A DNA stretch of 64,000 nucleotides from Desulfoluna sp942491485 (lineage in GTDB: Bacteria; Desulfobacterota; Desulfobacteria; Desulfobacterales; Desulfolunaceae): NCBI GenBank assembly GCA_942491485.1, contig CALOAX010000015.1:1-64000 (forward strand), in the 5' to 3' direction. The position numbers and the translations under genes are program-made. Every line of letters starts with the position of its first letter. Within the stretch, counting starts at the first letter, position 1. Positions 7,995 through 16,052 of the stretch are shown here, in pieces. The notes beneath the pieces are model-generated. The model ran no database searches, had not been told where the DNA came from, and was given only the letters and a program-made list of their open reading frames with translations.

Positions 7995-10136
7995 ATGAAC
8001 CGAACCATGAAAGTTGCCGTCCTTCTGATCGTGGCCATACTGGTCGTGCTCTTCTTTGCCTTCGACCTCCAGGAGCTGCTTACCTTATCTGCCCTGAAGG
8101 AGAAACAGGCTGAGTTCGGGGCCTTCTATGCCGATCATGCGTTTTCAACCATCGCCCTCTACTTCCTCATTTATGTGACGGTGGCGGCTCTCTCCCTTCC
8201 GGGAGCGGCGGTGATGACCCTTGCGGGCGGGGCTCTTTTCGGGTTCTTCACCGGCTTTATCGTGGTCTCATTTGCCAGCACCATCGGGGCGACCCTGGCA
8301 TTTCTCGTCTCCCGATTCATCTTGAGGGACATGGTCCAGAATAAATTCGGAGACCGCCTGGAAGCCATCAACGAAGGGATTGAAAAAGACGGGGCGTTCT
8401 ACCTTTTCACACTGCGCCTTGTGCCGATTTTCCCATTTTTCGTCATCAACCTCGTCATGGGACTCACCCCCATCCGAACCCTCACCTTTTACTGGGTGAG
8501 CCAGCTGGGCATGCTGGCCGGCACCATGGTCTACGTCAACGCCGGTACCCAGCTCGCCCGCATCGAGGCCCTTTCGGGGATTCTTTCACCGGCGCTGCTC
8601 TTCTCCTTTGTCCTGCTGGGCATCTTTCCCCTGGCGGCGCGCAAGATCACCGATGCCGTCAAGGCCAGGCGGGTCTTCAAAGATTACGCAAAACCCAAGA
8701 GCTTTGACTACAACCTTGTGGTCATCGGCGCGGGTTCGGCTGGGCTTGTATCCGCCTACATCGCGGCAGCCGTGAAAGCCAAAGTAGCCCTCATCGAACG
8801 GGACAAGATGGGCGGGGACTGCCTCAACACCGGCTGCGTCCCCAGCAAGGCCCTCATCAGGTCCTCCAAGATGCTCGCCTACGCAAAGCGCGCCGAGGAG
8901 TTCGGGTTCAAAAGCGGAAACTTCACCTTTGATTTTGCAGATGTCATGAAACGTGTCCACACCGTCATCGGCAAAATAGAGCCCCACGATTCAGTGGAAC
9001 GTTACACAAAGCTCGGCGTGGAGTGCATCAAAGGCGAAGCGGAGATCCTCTCTCCTTTTGAGGTGAAGGTGGATGGCCGGGTGCTCACCACCAGGAGCAT
9101 CATCATCGCCACCGGCGCGCGTCCCTTTGTGCCCCCCATCAAAGGAATGGACCTCATCACCCCCCTGACCAGTGACACCGTGTGGAACTTGACGGAATTG
9201 CCCAAGCGCCTGGTTGTGCTTGGCGGCGGGCCCATCGGCTGCGAGCTGGCCCAGTGCTTTGCCCGCTTCGGAGCCGAGGTCACCCAGGTGGAGATGGCCC
9301 CCAAGCTGATGATCCGGGAAGACCCCGAGGTGGCGGAGATGGTCACCCGAAAATTCGAGAAGGAGGGCATCCGGGTGCTCACCAGCCATGCTGCCACGGA
9401 AATCCGCGTGGAGGATGGAGAGAAGGTGCTTCTCTGTGCCGCAGGCAACCGGGAAGTGAAGGTCCCCTTTGACGAAATCCTCGTGGCCGTGGGCAGAAAG
9501 CCCAACACCGAAGGATTCGGTATGGAAAAGCTGGGCATAGGCCTCGCGCCGAGGGGCACCATCGAGACCGACCCCTTCCTGGCCACCACCGTCCCCAACA
9601 TCTTCTGTGCAGGAGACGTGGCCGGGCCCTACCAGTTCACCCACACCGCCTCCCACCAGGCATGGTTCGCCTCGGTGAATGCCTTGTTTGGATTTTTGAA
9701 GCGGTTCAAGGCCGACTACAGCGTCATTCCCTGGTGCACCTACACCGACCCCGAAGTGGCACGAGTGGGAATCTCCGAGACCGAGGCCAAGGAGAAAAGA
9801 ATCGCCCATGACGTGACAACCTATGAGATCGGCGAAGTGGATCGCGCCATCGCCGACTCCGAGGACCACGGATTCGTCAAGGTAATCACCGCAAAGGGAA
9901 GCGACCGCATCCTGGGGGCCACCATCGTGGGCCACCACGCAGGAGACATCATCGCAGAGTTCGTGCTGGCCATGCGCCACAAGCTTGGTCTGAACAAGAT
10001 CCTGGGCACCATTCACATCTACCCAACCCTGGCCGAAATGGTCAAAGGCACGGCGGGTACCTGGAAGAACGCCCACAAACCGGAAAAAGTGCTCAACGTC
10101 CTGAGTAAAATCCATGCCTGGAGACGCGCATCATGA
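7995..10136 (+). CDS. VTT/SNARE-associated membrane domain fused to FAD disulfide oxidoreductase
   Basis: A 713-residue fusion. Residues ~1-225 form a TVP38/TMEM64 (VTT, DedA-like) membrane domain with several hydrophobic helices and the FxxRxxPxxPF-type motif LRLVPIFPFFVINL. From residue ~240 a class I pyridine nucleotide-disulfide oxidoreductase follows: FAD motif VVIGAGSAGLVSA, redox pair in GGDCLNTGCVPSK, NAD(P) motif VLGGGPIGCELAQ and FAD motif IFCAGDVAGPY. This resembles mercuric reductase/lipoamide dehydrogenase, but no N-terminal metal-binding domain or C-terminal Cys pair is seen. ATG at 7995 has aaggag nine bases upstream. The fusion suggests a membrane-tethered thiol/disulfide or quinone reductase; the substrate is unknown. 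The DUF547 gene overlaps its end. Confidence 0.88.
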   Translation: MNRTMKVAVLLIVAILVVLFFAFDLQELLTLSALKEKQAEFGAFYADHAFSTIALYFLIYVTVAALSLPGAAVMTLAGGALFGFFTGFIVVSFASTIGATLAFLVSRFILRDMVQNKFGDRLEAINEGIEKDGAFYLFTLRLVPIFPFFVINLVMGLTPIRTLTFYWVSQLGMLAGTMVYVNAGTQLARIEALSGILSPALLFSFVLLGIFPLAARKITDAVKARRVFKDYAKPKSFDYNLVVIGAGSAGLVSAYIAAAVKAKVALIERDKMGGDCLNTGCVPSKALIRSSKMLAYAKRAEEFGFKSGNFTFDFADVMKRVHTVIGKIEPHDSVERYTKLGVECIKGEAEILSPFEVKVDGRVLTTRSIIIATGARPFVPPIKGMDLITPLTSDTVWNLTELPKRLVVLGGGPIGCELAQCFARFGAEVTQVEMAPKLMIREDPEVAEMVTRKFEKEGIRVLTSHAATEIRVEDGEKVLLCAAGNREVKVPFDEILVAVGRKPNTEGFGMEKLGIGLAPRGTIETDPFLATTVPNIFCAGDVAGPYQFTHTASHQAWFASVNALFGFLKRFKADYSVIPWCTYTDPEVARVGISETEAKEKRIAHDVTTYEIGEVDRAIADSEDHGFVKVITAKGSDRILGATIVGHHAGDIIAEFVLAMRHKLGLNKILGTIHIYPTLAEMVKGTAGTWKNAHKPEKVLNVLSKIHAWRRAS

Positions 10137-10960
10137 GACACAACACCCATGACGACAACAGACGCCCGATAAACCGCCCGCTGCGGGTCAAGGTAAAAGC
10201 CCTTCCCGCACGCCCGCGACACCTCTGGATTGCCGTGATCTTAAGCCTGCTCCTGGCCCTGGTCACCAACGCACGGGCAGCAAGCTACAACCACGCGCCC
10301 TTTAACGACCTCCTTGCGACCCACGTGCGGGGAGGCGGCATCGACTACGACGGCCTGTCCGCCGATAAGGCCACACTTGACGCCTACCTCGCCCCGGCCC
10401 AACACTACTCCACCGAGGGACTCTCCAGAAATGAGGCCATGGCCTTCTGGATCAACATGTACAACGCCTGGACCCTGGAGCTCATCCTCACCAAATACCC
10501 GGATGTGGATTCCATCAAAGACCTGGGCTCCATCTTCTCCTCCCCCTGGAAGAAGCGGTTCGTTAAAATCGGAGGAAAGACCCTCACCCTGGGAGAGATC
10601 GAACACGAAATCTTAAGAAAACAATTCAAGGATCCCCGGATCCACTTTGCCATCAACTGCGCCTCCAGAAGCTGCCCGCCCCTGCTGCCGGAAGCCTACC
10701 GGGCAGACACCCTTGACGCGCAGCTCGACGGCGCCACACGCGCCTTTATCAACGACAACGCCAACACCCGGCTCGACGGCAACCGCCTCGTCGTCAGCCG
10801 CATCTTCAAATGGTACAAAGATGATTTTGAGAGCGACATCCCCGGCTATATCCTGAAATACGCATCGGGCCCCCTCAAACAAGCCCTGAAAAACCAGAAA
10901 GATTCCGTCGACGTCGTTTTCATGGACTACGACTGGTCCCTGAACACCGCGGGGGAGTAG
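10133..10960 (+). CDS. DUF547 protein, exported
   Basis: A 275-residue protein starting in an ATGA overlap with the upstream flavoprotein, so the two are translationally coupled. A basic N-terminus and hydrophobic stretch (LWIAVILSLLLALVTNARA) look like a signal peptide or anchor. The rest matches the DUF547 pattern: AFWINMYNAWTLELIL, LGEIEHEILR, DPRIHFAINCASRSCPPL, YILKYASG. Family function is unknown. The coupling suggests it acts with the VTT-flavoprotein in the envelope, and its conserved Cys pair (NCASRSCPP) could be a redox partner. That last point is inference. Confidence 0.88.
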   Translation: MRHNTHDDNRRPINRPLRVKVKALPARPRHLWIAVILSLLLALVTNARAASYNHAPFNDLLATHVRGGGIDYDGLSADKATLDAYLAPAQHYSTEGLSRNEAMAFWINMYNAWTLELILTKYPDVDSIKDLGSIFSSPWKKRFVKIGGKTLTLGEIEHEILRKQFKDPRIHFAINCASRSCPPLLPEAYRADTLDAQLDGATRAFINDNANTRLDGNRLVVSRIFKWYKDDFESDIPGYILKYASGPLKQALKNQKDSVDVVFMDYDWSLNTAGE

Positions 10961-10969
10961 CAAAAAACC

Positions 10970-11054
10970 GTGCCTCCGGCAGCGAGGTGAGCCACCTCGA
11001 AAGCAGGTGGCGAATGCGTTTTGCCCCTCGTTCCTCGGGGCAAATCACATTCGC
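10970..11054 (+). repeat. Intergenic hairpin repeat, family A
   Basis: Begins CCTCCGGCAGCGAGGTG ten bases after the DUF547 stop. It has both hairpins, including TTTGCCCCTCGTTCCTCGG with its complement. Confidence 0.85.
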
Positions 11055-11089
11055 CTGAGGTTTCGGTTCATGCGAGATTTTTCGCCAAA

Positions 11090-11143
11090 ACCTGTTTGTC
11101 AAACTTTTCAAAAGTTTGGCCCCCGGCAGGGCCGCCGGAGGCT
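11090..11143 (-). repeat. Intergenic repeat, family D
   Basis: Contains CTGTTTGTCAAACTTTTC, AAAGTTTGG and CCCCCGGCAGGGCCGCCGG, ending with CCGGAGGC. The box faces the msrAB start 25 bp downstream. Confidence 0.8.
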
Positions 11144-11167
11144 AACAAATAACAACAGAGGTGTCCT

Positions 11168-12232
11168 ATGAACCTCCGACCCCATACCTTTCAAACCCTT
11201 GCCATCATCCTTGCAATTTCATGGACTCTCATCACAGGAGCACCCTCCGCCATGGCAAACGAAACCCAAAAAGCAACCTTTGCAGGGGGCTGTTTCTGGT
11301 GCATGGAACACCCCTTTGAAAAACTCGACGGCGTGATCTCGGTGGTCTCCGGCTATATCGGCGGCCACAAGGAGAACCCGACCTATAAGGAAGTCTCCGC
11401 AGGCTCCACCGGCCACGCTGAAGCCGTGGAGATCACCTACGACCCGACAAAAGTCACCTACGAAGAGCTCCTGGAGGTCTTCTGGCGTCAGGTGGACCCC
11501 ACCGACGGCGGGGGCCAGTTCGTGGACCGGGGCAGCCAGTACCGCACCGGCATCTTTACCCACGACGAGTCACAAAAAAAAGCGGCCACACTCTCCAAGG
11601 CCACCCTTGAAAACCGCATGCTCTTCGGCAAGCCCGTGGTAACCGAAATCACAAGGGCCGGGACCTTCTACCCCGCCGAGGAATACCACCAGGACTATTA
11701 CAAAAACAACCCCATCCGGTATAAGTACTACCGCAGCCGTTCCGGACGGGACCGATTCCTGGACCAGCACTGGACCGATGACGGAAAGGCCATCAAAGAG
11801 TCCGCCTGGACGGACGAGGAGCTGCGGCAAAAACTCACCCCCCTCCAGTACAAGGTAACCCGGGAAAACGGCACAGAACGCCCCTTTGAAAATGAGTACT
11901 GGGACAACAAAAAAGAGGGGATCTACGTCGACATCATCAGCGGAGCCCCCCTCTTCAGCTCCACCGACAAGTTCAAGTCCGGTACGGGCTGGCCAAGCTT
12001 CGTGCGCACCATCCCCGATGCCGGCATCAATGAGGTGGAAGACAACTCCTTCTTCATGAAACGCGTGGAGGTCCGAAGCGCAGACAGCGACTCCCACTTA
12101 GGCCATCTCTTCACCGACGGCCCGCCCCCCACAGGCCTTCGCTACTGCATCAACTCGGCATCCTTGAGGTTCGTACCCAAAGAAGAACTCAAAAAAGAGG
12201 GCTACGAAGCGTACTTGAAGCTGTTTGAATAA
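11168..12232 (+). CDS. msrAB: Bifunctional methionine sulfoxide reductase MsrAB, exported
   Basis: A 354-residue fusion. A signal-peptide-like N-terminus (hydrophobic stretch ending GAPSAMA) places it outside the cytoplasmic membrane. MsrA follows with its catalytic GGCFWCMEHPF near residue 40 and EEYHQDYY. MsrB lies in the C-terminal half with GTGWPSF, a Cys in RYCINSASLRF and the HLGHLF region. It would repair both S and R sulfoxides of oxidised methionine in envelope proteins. The usual MsrB zinc CxxC pairs are not apparent. A ribosome site (agaggtg) precedes the ATG. It is consistent with the other oxidative-damage genes nearby. Confidence 0.94.
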   Translation: MNLRPHTFQTLAIILAISWTLITGAPSAMANETQKATFAGGCFWCMEHPFEKLDGVISVVSGYIGGHKENPTYKEVSAGSTGHAEAVEITYDPTKVTYEELLEVFWRQVDPTDGGGQFVDRGSQYRTGIFTHDESQKKAATLSKATLENRMLFGKPVVTEITRAGTFYPAEEYHQDYYKNNPIRYKYYRSRSGRDRFLDQHWTDDGKAIKESAWTDEELRQKLTPLQYKVTRENGTERPFENEYWDNKKEGIYVDIISGAPLFSSTDKFKSGTGWPSFVRTIPDAGINEVEDNSFFMKRVEVRSADSDSHLGHLFTDGPPPTGLRYCINSASLRFVPKEELKKEGYEAYLKLFE

Positions 12233-12251
12233 GAGCAGAAAGAGACCAAAA

Positions 12252-12290
12252 GCCTTGCCTCCGGCGGGAAGGGGATGATCCCCTTCACCC
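12252..12290 (+). repeat. Intergenic repeat, family A (short variant)
   Basis: CCTTGCCTCCGGCGGGAAGG with the small hairpin GAAGGGGATGATCCCCTTC, lying about 20 bp after the msrAB stop. Confidence 0.75.
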
Positions 12291-12296
12291 CATAAT

Positions 12297-12342
12297 GCAA
12301 CGGGCCTTAGTCGATCCGTACGGAACGACTAAGGCCCGTTGC
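12297..12342. repeat. 46-bp near-perfect palindrome
   Basis: Two 17-bp arms (12297-12313 and 12326-12342) are perfectly complementary, and the centre TCCGTACGGA is itself palindromic; only one base pair of the whole mismatches. There is no T-run, so it is not a typical terminator. It occupies the place of the variable hairpin of family A. Confidence 0.9.
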
Positions 12343-12613
12343 GCGTTGGCTGGAGTACGTCATGGCGTTGTGGGTTGCCCGAGTGAGCAAGCACAGGCTC
12401 ATGGCGCATTTCAATTCACCAAAAGCCCTTTGCGCATTCGCCCATGCCGCACGGGAGTGCGGCACACCCCTTTTTCACAACCATTTATCATGAAAGTCCA
12501 TTCAGCCCTGCGAAGGTCGACGTACCATCTTAAAACTCAGGCTTCCTATATGGCCCCACATGTCTGACAGCCGGGGAAGACAGCATAAAAAGTCAATGTT
12601 GGCGAACCACGGG

Positions 12614-12734
12614 CTCCGCCCGTCAGCGAATGTGATCGACCTGAGGAACGAAGGTCGGGAGCATTCGCAACCCACTTTCGAGGTATTTTCGCTACAGTGG
12701 CTTCGCCACCCTCGCCGCCGGAGGCACGTTTTTT
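12614..12734 (-). repeat. Intergenic hairpin repeat, family A (long variant)
   Basis: Contains GCTCCGCCCGTCAGCGAATG, GAGGAACGAAGGTCGG, GCATTCGC, a loop insert with GTGGCTTCGCCAC, and the terminal CCGCCGGAGGCA. It overlaps the last codons of the minus-strand membrane-protein gene. Confidence 0.8.
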
Positions 12735-13609
12735 AACTCGGTTTTACCCATAGGAGACACAACTTTTTCATCCTCCGCGCCATTGAACATCCCGAAGAGC
12801 CAGAGCGTGGACAGGGCGAAGAGTGAAGCAAATATACCAATGGCAGCGCTCCAGACGGGAGGGGCGATAAGGGCGACAAGGATAAGGACGGTGACCACGG
12901 CAAAGCCGGAGTTTCGGAAAGCGACATGGTAGTTGTGCCCATGGCGCAAAGAGAGCAGGACGATGAGGATATTGCTCAGGACCAGCAGGGTGTAGATGGT
13001 TTGAAAGGCTGGCGGGGTGTGCGCACCGGTGGCATAAACGAAAAGGCTGTTAAGCGCGATGAGGTGAAAGGCTGCCAGGAGGGCCAAGGCGATGCACTTT
13101 TTGGCGGCGATAAAGCTTTGACGGTCTTCTTCGTCTTTAGCCAGGGTCGCTATCCTTTTAATGCGATAGTAGAGGGCAAGGAGTCCGAAGACGATAAGGG
13201 CCCCTGTGACGGCGGCGCTGATACCAGCCATACTCGCTTCAAGGGTCTCCCAGGAGAGGGGATCATGGTGGGAGATCTCTTTAAAAACGTTCCTTAATAA
13301 AATAAGGGAGAGGATCTCCAGCTGGCGCCCCACTGAGGTGCTGACGGAGTGGACCATGCTGAAGACAAGCCCCATCACCTCGATGACGAGAAGCAAGGTC
13401 AGGGCAATCTCAATGGCGGCCAGGTGGTTTTTCGGAACAAGGGTGGCCATGGCCGCAGGAAGGCCCACGAATCGGTTAATCTCCACAAGAACCAGAGACA
13501 CAAGGAAAGTACCCACAAGAAGGGTTCCGGCCAGGCGGTGCCCCGAAGGCCCCTCCCAGCATGTTTCCAGTTTGTCGTAGAGCGTCAGCACAGGTCGAAT
13601 CAGGGCCAT
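12692..13609 (-). CDS. Multi-span membrane protein, unknown
   Basis: A 305-residue protein with about seven to eight hydrophobic segments (for example LAGTLLVGTFLVSLVLVE, IEIALTLLLVIEVMGLVF, AAVTGALIVFGLLALYY, ALALLAAFHLIALNSLFVY). No transporter or enzyme motif was recognised. The final residues (NVPPAARVAKPL) are encoded inside a family A repeat, so the native C-terminus seems to have been replaced or extended by repeat DNA. It stands alone, with non-coding DNA on both sides. Confidence 0.7.
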   Translation of the reverse strand: MALIRPVLTLYDKLETCWEGPSGHRLAGTLLVGTFLVSLVLVEINRFVGLPAAMATLVPKNHLAAIEIALTLLLVIEVMGLVFSMVHSVSTSVGRQLEILSLILLRNVFKEISHHDPLSWETLEASMAGISAAVTGALIVFGLLALYYRIKRIATLAKDEEDRQSFIAAKKCIALALLAAFHLIALNSLFVYATGAHTPPAFQTIYTLLVLSNILIVLLSLRHGHNYHVAFRNSGFAVVTVLILVALIAPPVWSAAIGIFASLFALSTLWLFGMFNGAEDEKVVSPMGKTELKNVPPAARVAKPL

Positions 13610-13707
13610 GGGGCGTCCTCCAAAAGCTAATCATTATTACAGCGCAAGAAACAAAGTTATCTCACATTGTGCACATTTCACACCAGAATGAACAAGAAAA
13701 AGCCTGA

Positions 13708-13798
13708 AAGCATGCCTCCGGCGGCAAGGTGTGCCACCTTGAAAGCTGATTGCGGATGCGCTTCGCCCCTCGTTCATCGGTGTGAAGCGCATCCGCCT
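13708..13798 (+). repeat. Intergenic hairpin repeat, family A
   Basis: GCCTCCGGCGGCAAGGTG, then a hairpin with GCGGATGCGCTTC and GAAGCGCATCCGC arms. The CCTCC end faces the 5' end of the minus-strand membrane-protein gene. Confidence 0.85.
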
Positions 13799-13962
13799 TT
13801 GATTCTATTGGTGCCTTGAAAGATAGTTGCATCACGCTTTTCACCACTCCTCGGAGCAAATCACACTGGCGTCCACTACGGGTTACGCCCACCTGCAACT
13901 TCTGCGGGCAACTAAAGAGCTTTGCCCATGGGTTAAAAAACCGACCTAATCAGTATCGTCTT

Positions 13963-14057
13963 CCCCGGCTGTGAGATATGTGAGTCCATGTGTGCTCCCT
14001 GGTCTTTAAGATGGCACCTCACCATTCGCAAGGCCGGGTGACCGGGGCTCCATGTGT
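13963..14057 (+). repeat. Dispersed repeat, family B
   Basis: Begins GTCTTCCCCGGCTGTGAGAT and ends CGGGTGACCGGGGCTCCATG. Same ends as the copy at 6879-6978. Confidence 0.65.
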
Positions 14058-14451
14058 ACATGCCAACACCGGCAGACACCCACGTTGACCATCGATCGCC
14101 ACCGGAACAACGCCACCCGCAGGACGGCAAAGCCTCTGGAGAAAAAAGACCCCTGGCCCCTGGGTGAGAATGCCTCCTTGCCCATGATCTGTTTCCTGTC
14201 CCCATGAACCACCCCTGTCTCAAGTTGATATCGAGACACCCATATTTTCAGTCTTTTCGATAGTTTTTATAAAATCGACATAAACCATGCCGTATCAGCG
14301 TGTCACGAGAGAGTGTCCGGACCTGACCACGGGACAGGGAAAAGGGGGACTGGGCGAGCAAACAAGCCGCAACCAATCAATCTATGTTTATTCAGCATGT
14401 TAAAAAGACACCCACAAAAAAAATACCCTTGTTTTTATTTTTTTTCTTCAC

Positions 14452-14470
14452 TTTGGCACGCCCCTCGCAA
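14452..14470 (+). promoter_or_regulatory. Candidate sigma-54 promoter of reverse rubrerythrin
   Basis: TTTGGCACGCCCCTCGCAA has GG at 14455-14456 and GC at 14467-14468 with exactly 10 bases between. It differs from the TGGCAC-N5-TTGCA consensus at one position. It lies about 120 bp before the gene start. Confidence 0.6.
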
Positions 14471-14587
14471 TATACCCCAAGCACAACGCGACGCTACGGA
14501 GCGCCGCCCAAGGAAGCGAATTAAACAATACGATCTGAATTCAATACACGAACGATTCGATCTCGAATTGCCAAGGAGAAATAAAAA

Positions 14588-15136
14588 ATGTCCAAGTACG
14601 TATGCTCTGTTTGCGGTTATGTCCATGAAGGTGAGAACGCCCCCGAAAAATGTCCCCAGTGCGCAGCCCCTGCAGCCAAGTTCAAGGCACAGCAGGAAGG
14701 CCCCCTCGCATGGGCAGACGAGCACGTCATCGGCGTGGCCGAAGGTGTGGACGCAGAGATCGTTGAAGGTCTTCGCGCCAACTTTACCGGCGAATGCACC
14801 GAGATCGGCATGTACCTCGCCATGAGCCGCCAGGCAGACCGCGAAGGCTACCCCGAGGTGGCCGAAGCCTACAAGCGTATCGCCTTTGAAGAGGCCGAGC
14901 ACGCAGCCAAATTCGCCGAACTCCTCGGCGAGGTGGTCACAGGCGACACCAAAACCAACCTCAAGATGCGTGTTGAAGCAGAGCACGGCGCCTGCCAGGG
15001 CAAGAAAGACCTTGCCACCCGCGCCAAGCAGCTCAACCTCGACGCCATCCACGACACCGTCCACGAGATGTGCAAAGACGAAGCACGCCACGGTCAGGCC
15101 TTTGCCGGCCTCCTGAAGCGCTACTTCGGCGAATAG
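14588..15136 (+). CDS. Reverse rubrerythrin (rubredoxin domain N-terminal)
   Basis: A 182-residue protein. Residues 1-30 form a rubredoxin-like iron site (Cys6, Cys9, Cys22, Cys25). Residues ~50-182 form a di-iron four-helix bundle with repeated Glu and ExxH motifs (FTGECTEIG, FEEAEHAAKF, VEAEHGAC, KDEARHGQAF). The domain order is the reverse of classical rubrerythrin. Proteins of this layout act as NADH-dependent peroxidases through a partner reductase. A strong ribosome site (aaggag) precedes the ATG. It stands alone behind a candidate sigma-54 promoter. Confidence 0.93.
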   Translation: MSKYVCSVCGYVHEGENAPEKCPQCAAPAAKFKAQQEGPLAWADEHVIGVAEGVDAEIVEGLRANFTGECTEIGMYLAMSRQADREGYPEVAEAYKRIAFEEAEHAAKFAELLGEVVTGDTKTNLKMRVEAEHGACQGKKDLATRAKQLNLDAIHDTVHEMCKDEARHGQAFAGLLKRYFGE

Positions 15137-15428
15137 AAAACCCGTGAGTGTCTGTCTCCGGGGCGCCCGAAAGGTGTCGCCCCGATCCTTCCACCAGACT
15201 CATTCTGGCCGGCATGGAAGTGAGACAATACCGTCACAACTCAGATAGAATCCCAAACCAACACTCCACCCGCCTGAGGGCTTCCGTCCACCATCCGTGG
15301 GCACCCTCAGACACTTTCGGCAGCCGGAGTCACATGGAAATGACCGGGAAACGGTTCCCCACTCCTTTTTCCGTTTCCCAAACCGACCTGCCGAACGACG
15401 TGCGTTGATCCTATCCTCACCCAAACCA

Positions 15429-15458
15429 GGGGCCTGCGGTTTCCCCACCGCAGGCCCC
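15429..15458 (+). terminator. Terminator-like hairpin after reverse rubrerythrin
   Basis: An 11-bp GC-rich stem (GGGGCCTGCGG with its complement) and an 8-base loop, followed by gaccctttt. The T-run is short, and the hairpin lies about 290 bp after the stop. Confidence 0.55.
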
Positions 15459-15541
15459 GACCCTTTTGAACGTTTTGCGATTCCGTGATATCTTTACAGA
15501 TATGGCTGAAACACCATAGCTACCCATGTGGAGGTGATCCC

Positions 15542-15739
15542 ATGAAACGTGTCCCCGTTGTCGAACTCTCCGACTGCATCCTCTGCGAAATGTGCACAGA
15601 CATCTGCCCCAAGGTCTTCACTATGAACGAAAACGGCTACGTCCAGGTGGAACCCCTTGACACCTATCCCCAGGAAGAGGTGGACGATGTGATTAAACAC
15701 TGCCCGGTGGACTGCATCCAGTGGGAAGAACAGCCATAG
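15542..15739 (+). CDS. Ferredoxin, 4Fe-4S, single cluster
   Basis: A 65-residue acidic electron carrier. The cluster ligands are the three Cys of CILCEMC plus the Cys in the distal HCPVDC. Extra Cys residues (TDIC and VDC) could form a disulfide, as in other monocluster ferredoxins. The ATG follows ggaggtgatccc, a near-perfect ribosome site. Its partner is not evident. The next gene, 300 bp on, is an Fe-S protein with DUF3786. Confidence 0.92.
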   Translation: MKRVPVVELSDCILCEMCTDICPKVFTMNENGYVQVEPLDTYPQEEVDDVIKHCPVDCIQWEEQP

Positions 15740-15751
15740 GCGAATGCCATA

Positions 15752-15830
15752 AAGCACCTCCGGCGGCCCTGCCGGGGGTCAAACCTTTGCCAATTCTATA
15801 AGCTGGGTTTGACAAACAGGTTTTGAAAAC
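15752..15830 (+). repeat. Intergenic repeat, family D
   Basis: CCTCCGGCGGCCCTGCCGGG then GTCAAACC, GGTTTGACAAACAGG and TTTTGAAAAC. It starts about 25 bp after the ferredoxin stop. Confidence 0.8.
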
Positions 15831-15883
15831 TTTTTCGTCGATACCATCTACCTCAACACACTGTATGCTTTTGCCTTATTGAA

Positions 15884-15992
15884 TTCGCAACAGCCTTTCT
15901 CTTCAGCCCCTGCGGGGGCTGAAGAGAAAGGCTGTTGCAACCGAAAAGTTTTTGCGGAGCTTTTTTCAAAAAGCGACCCGCCGGAGGCATAC
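15884..15992 (-). repeat. Intergenic repeat, family E with perfect palindrome
   Basis: A perfect 24-bp inverted repeat (15887-15910 with 15915-15938) around a 4-base loop. It is followed by the constant block AACCGAAAAGTTTTTGCGG, CTTTTTTCAAAAAGCGAC and the CCCGCCGGAGGCA box facing the DUF3786 gene. Confidence 0.88.
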
Positions 15993-16052
15993 TGAGCAGT
16001 TACGATCTTTTTATCCACCTGCTGCGGCTCAGCCGCAAATCGGAGGTACGCT

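Noticed and set aside
8991..10115. 374-codon minus-strand frame opposite the flavoprotein
   Set aside because: Antisense shadow. The plus strand carries complete FAD and NAD motifs.
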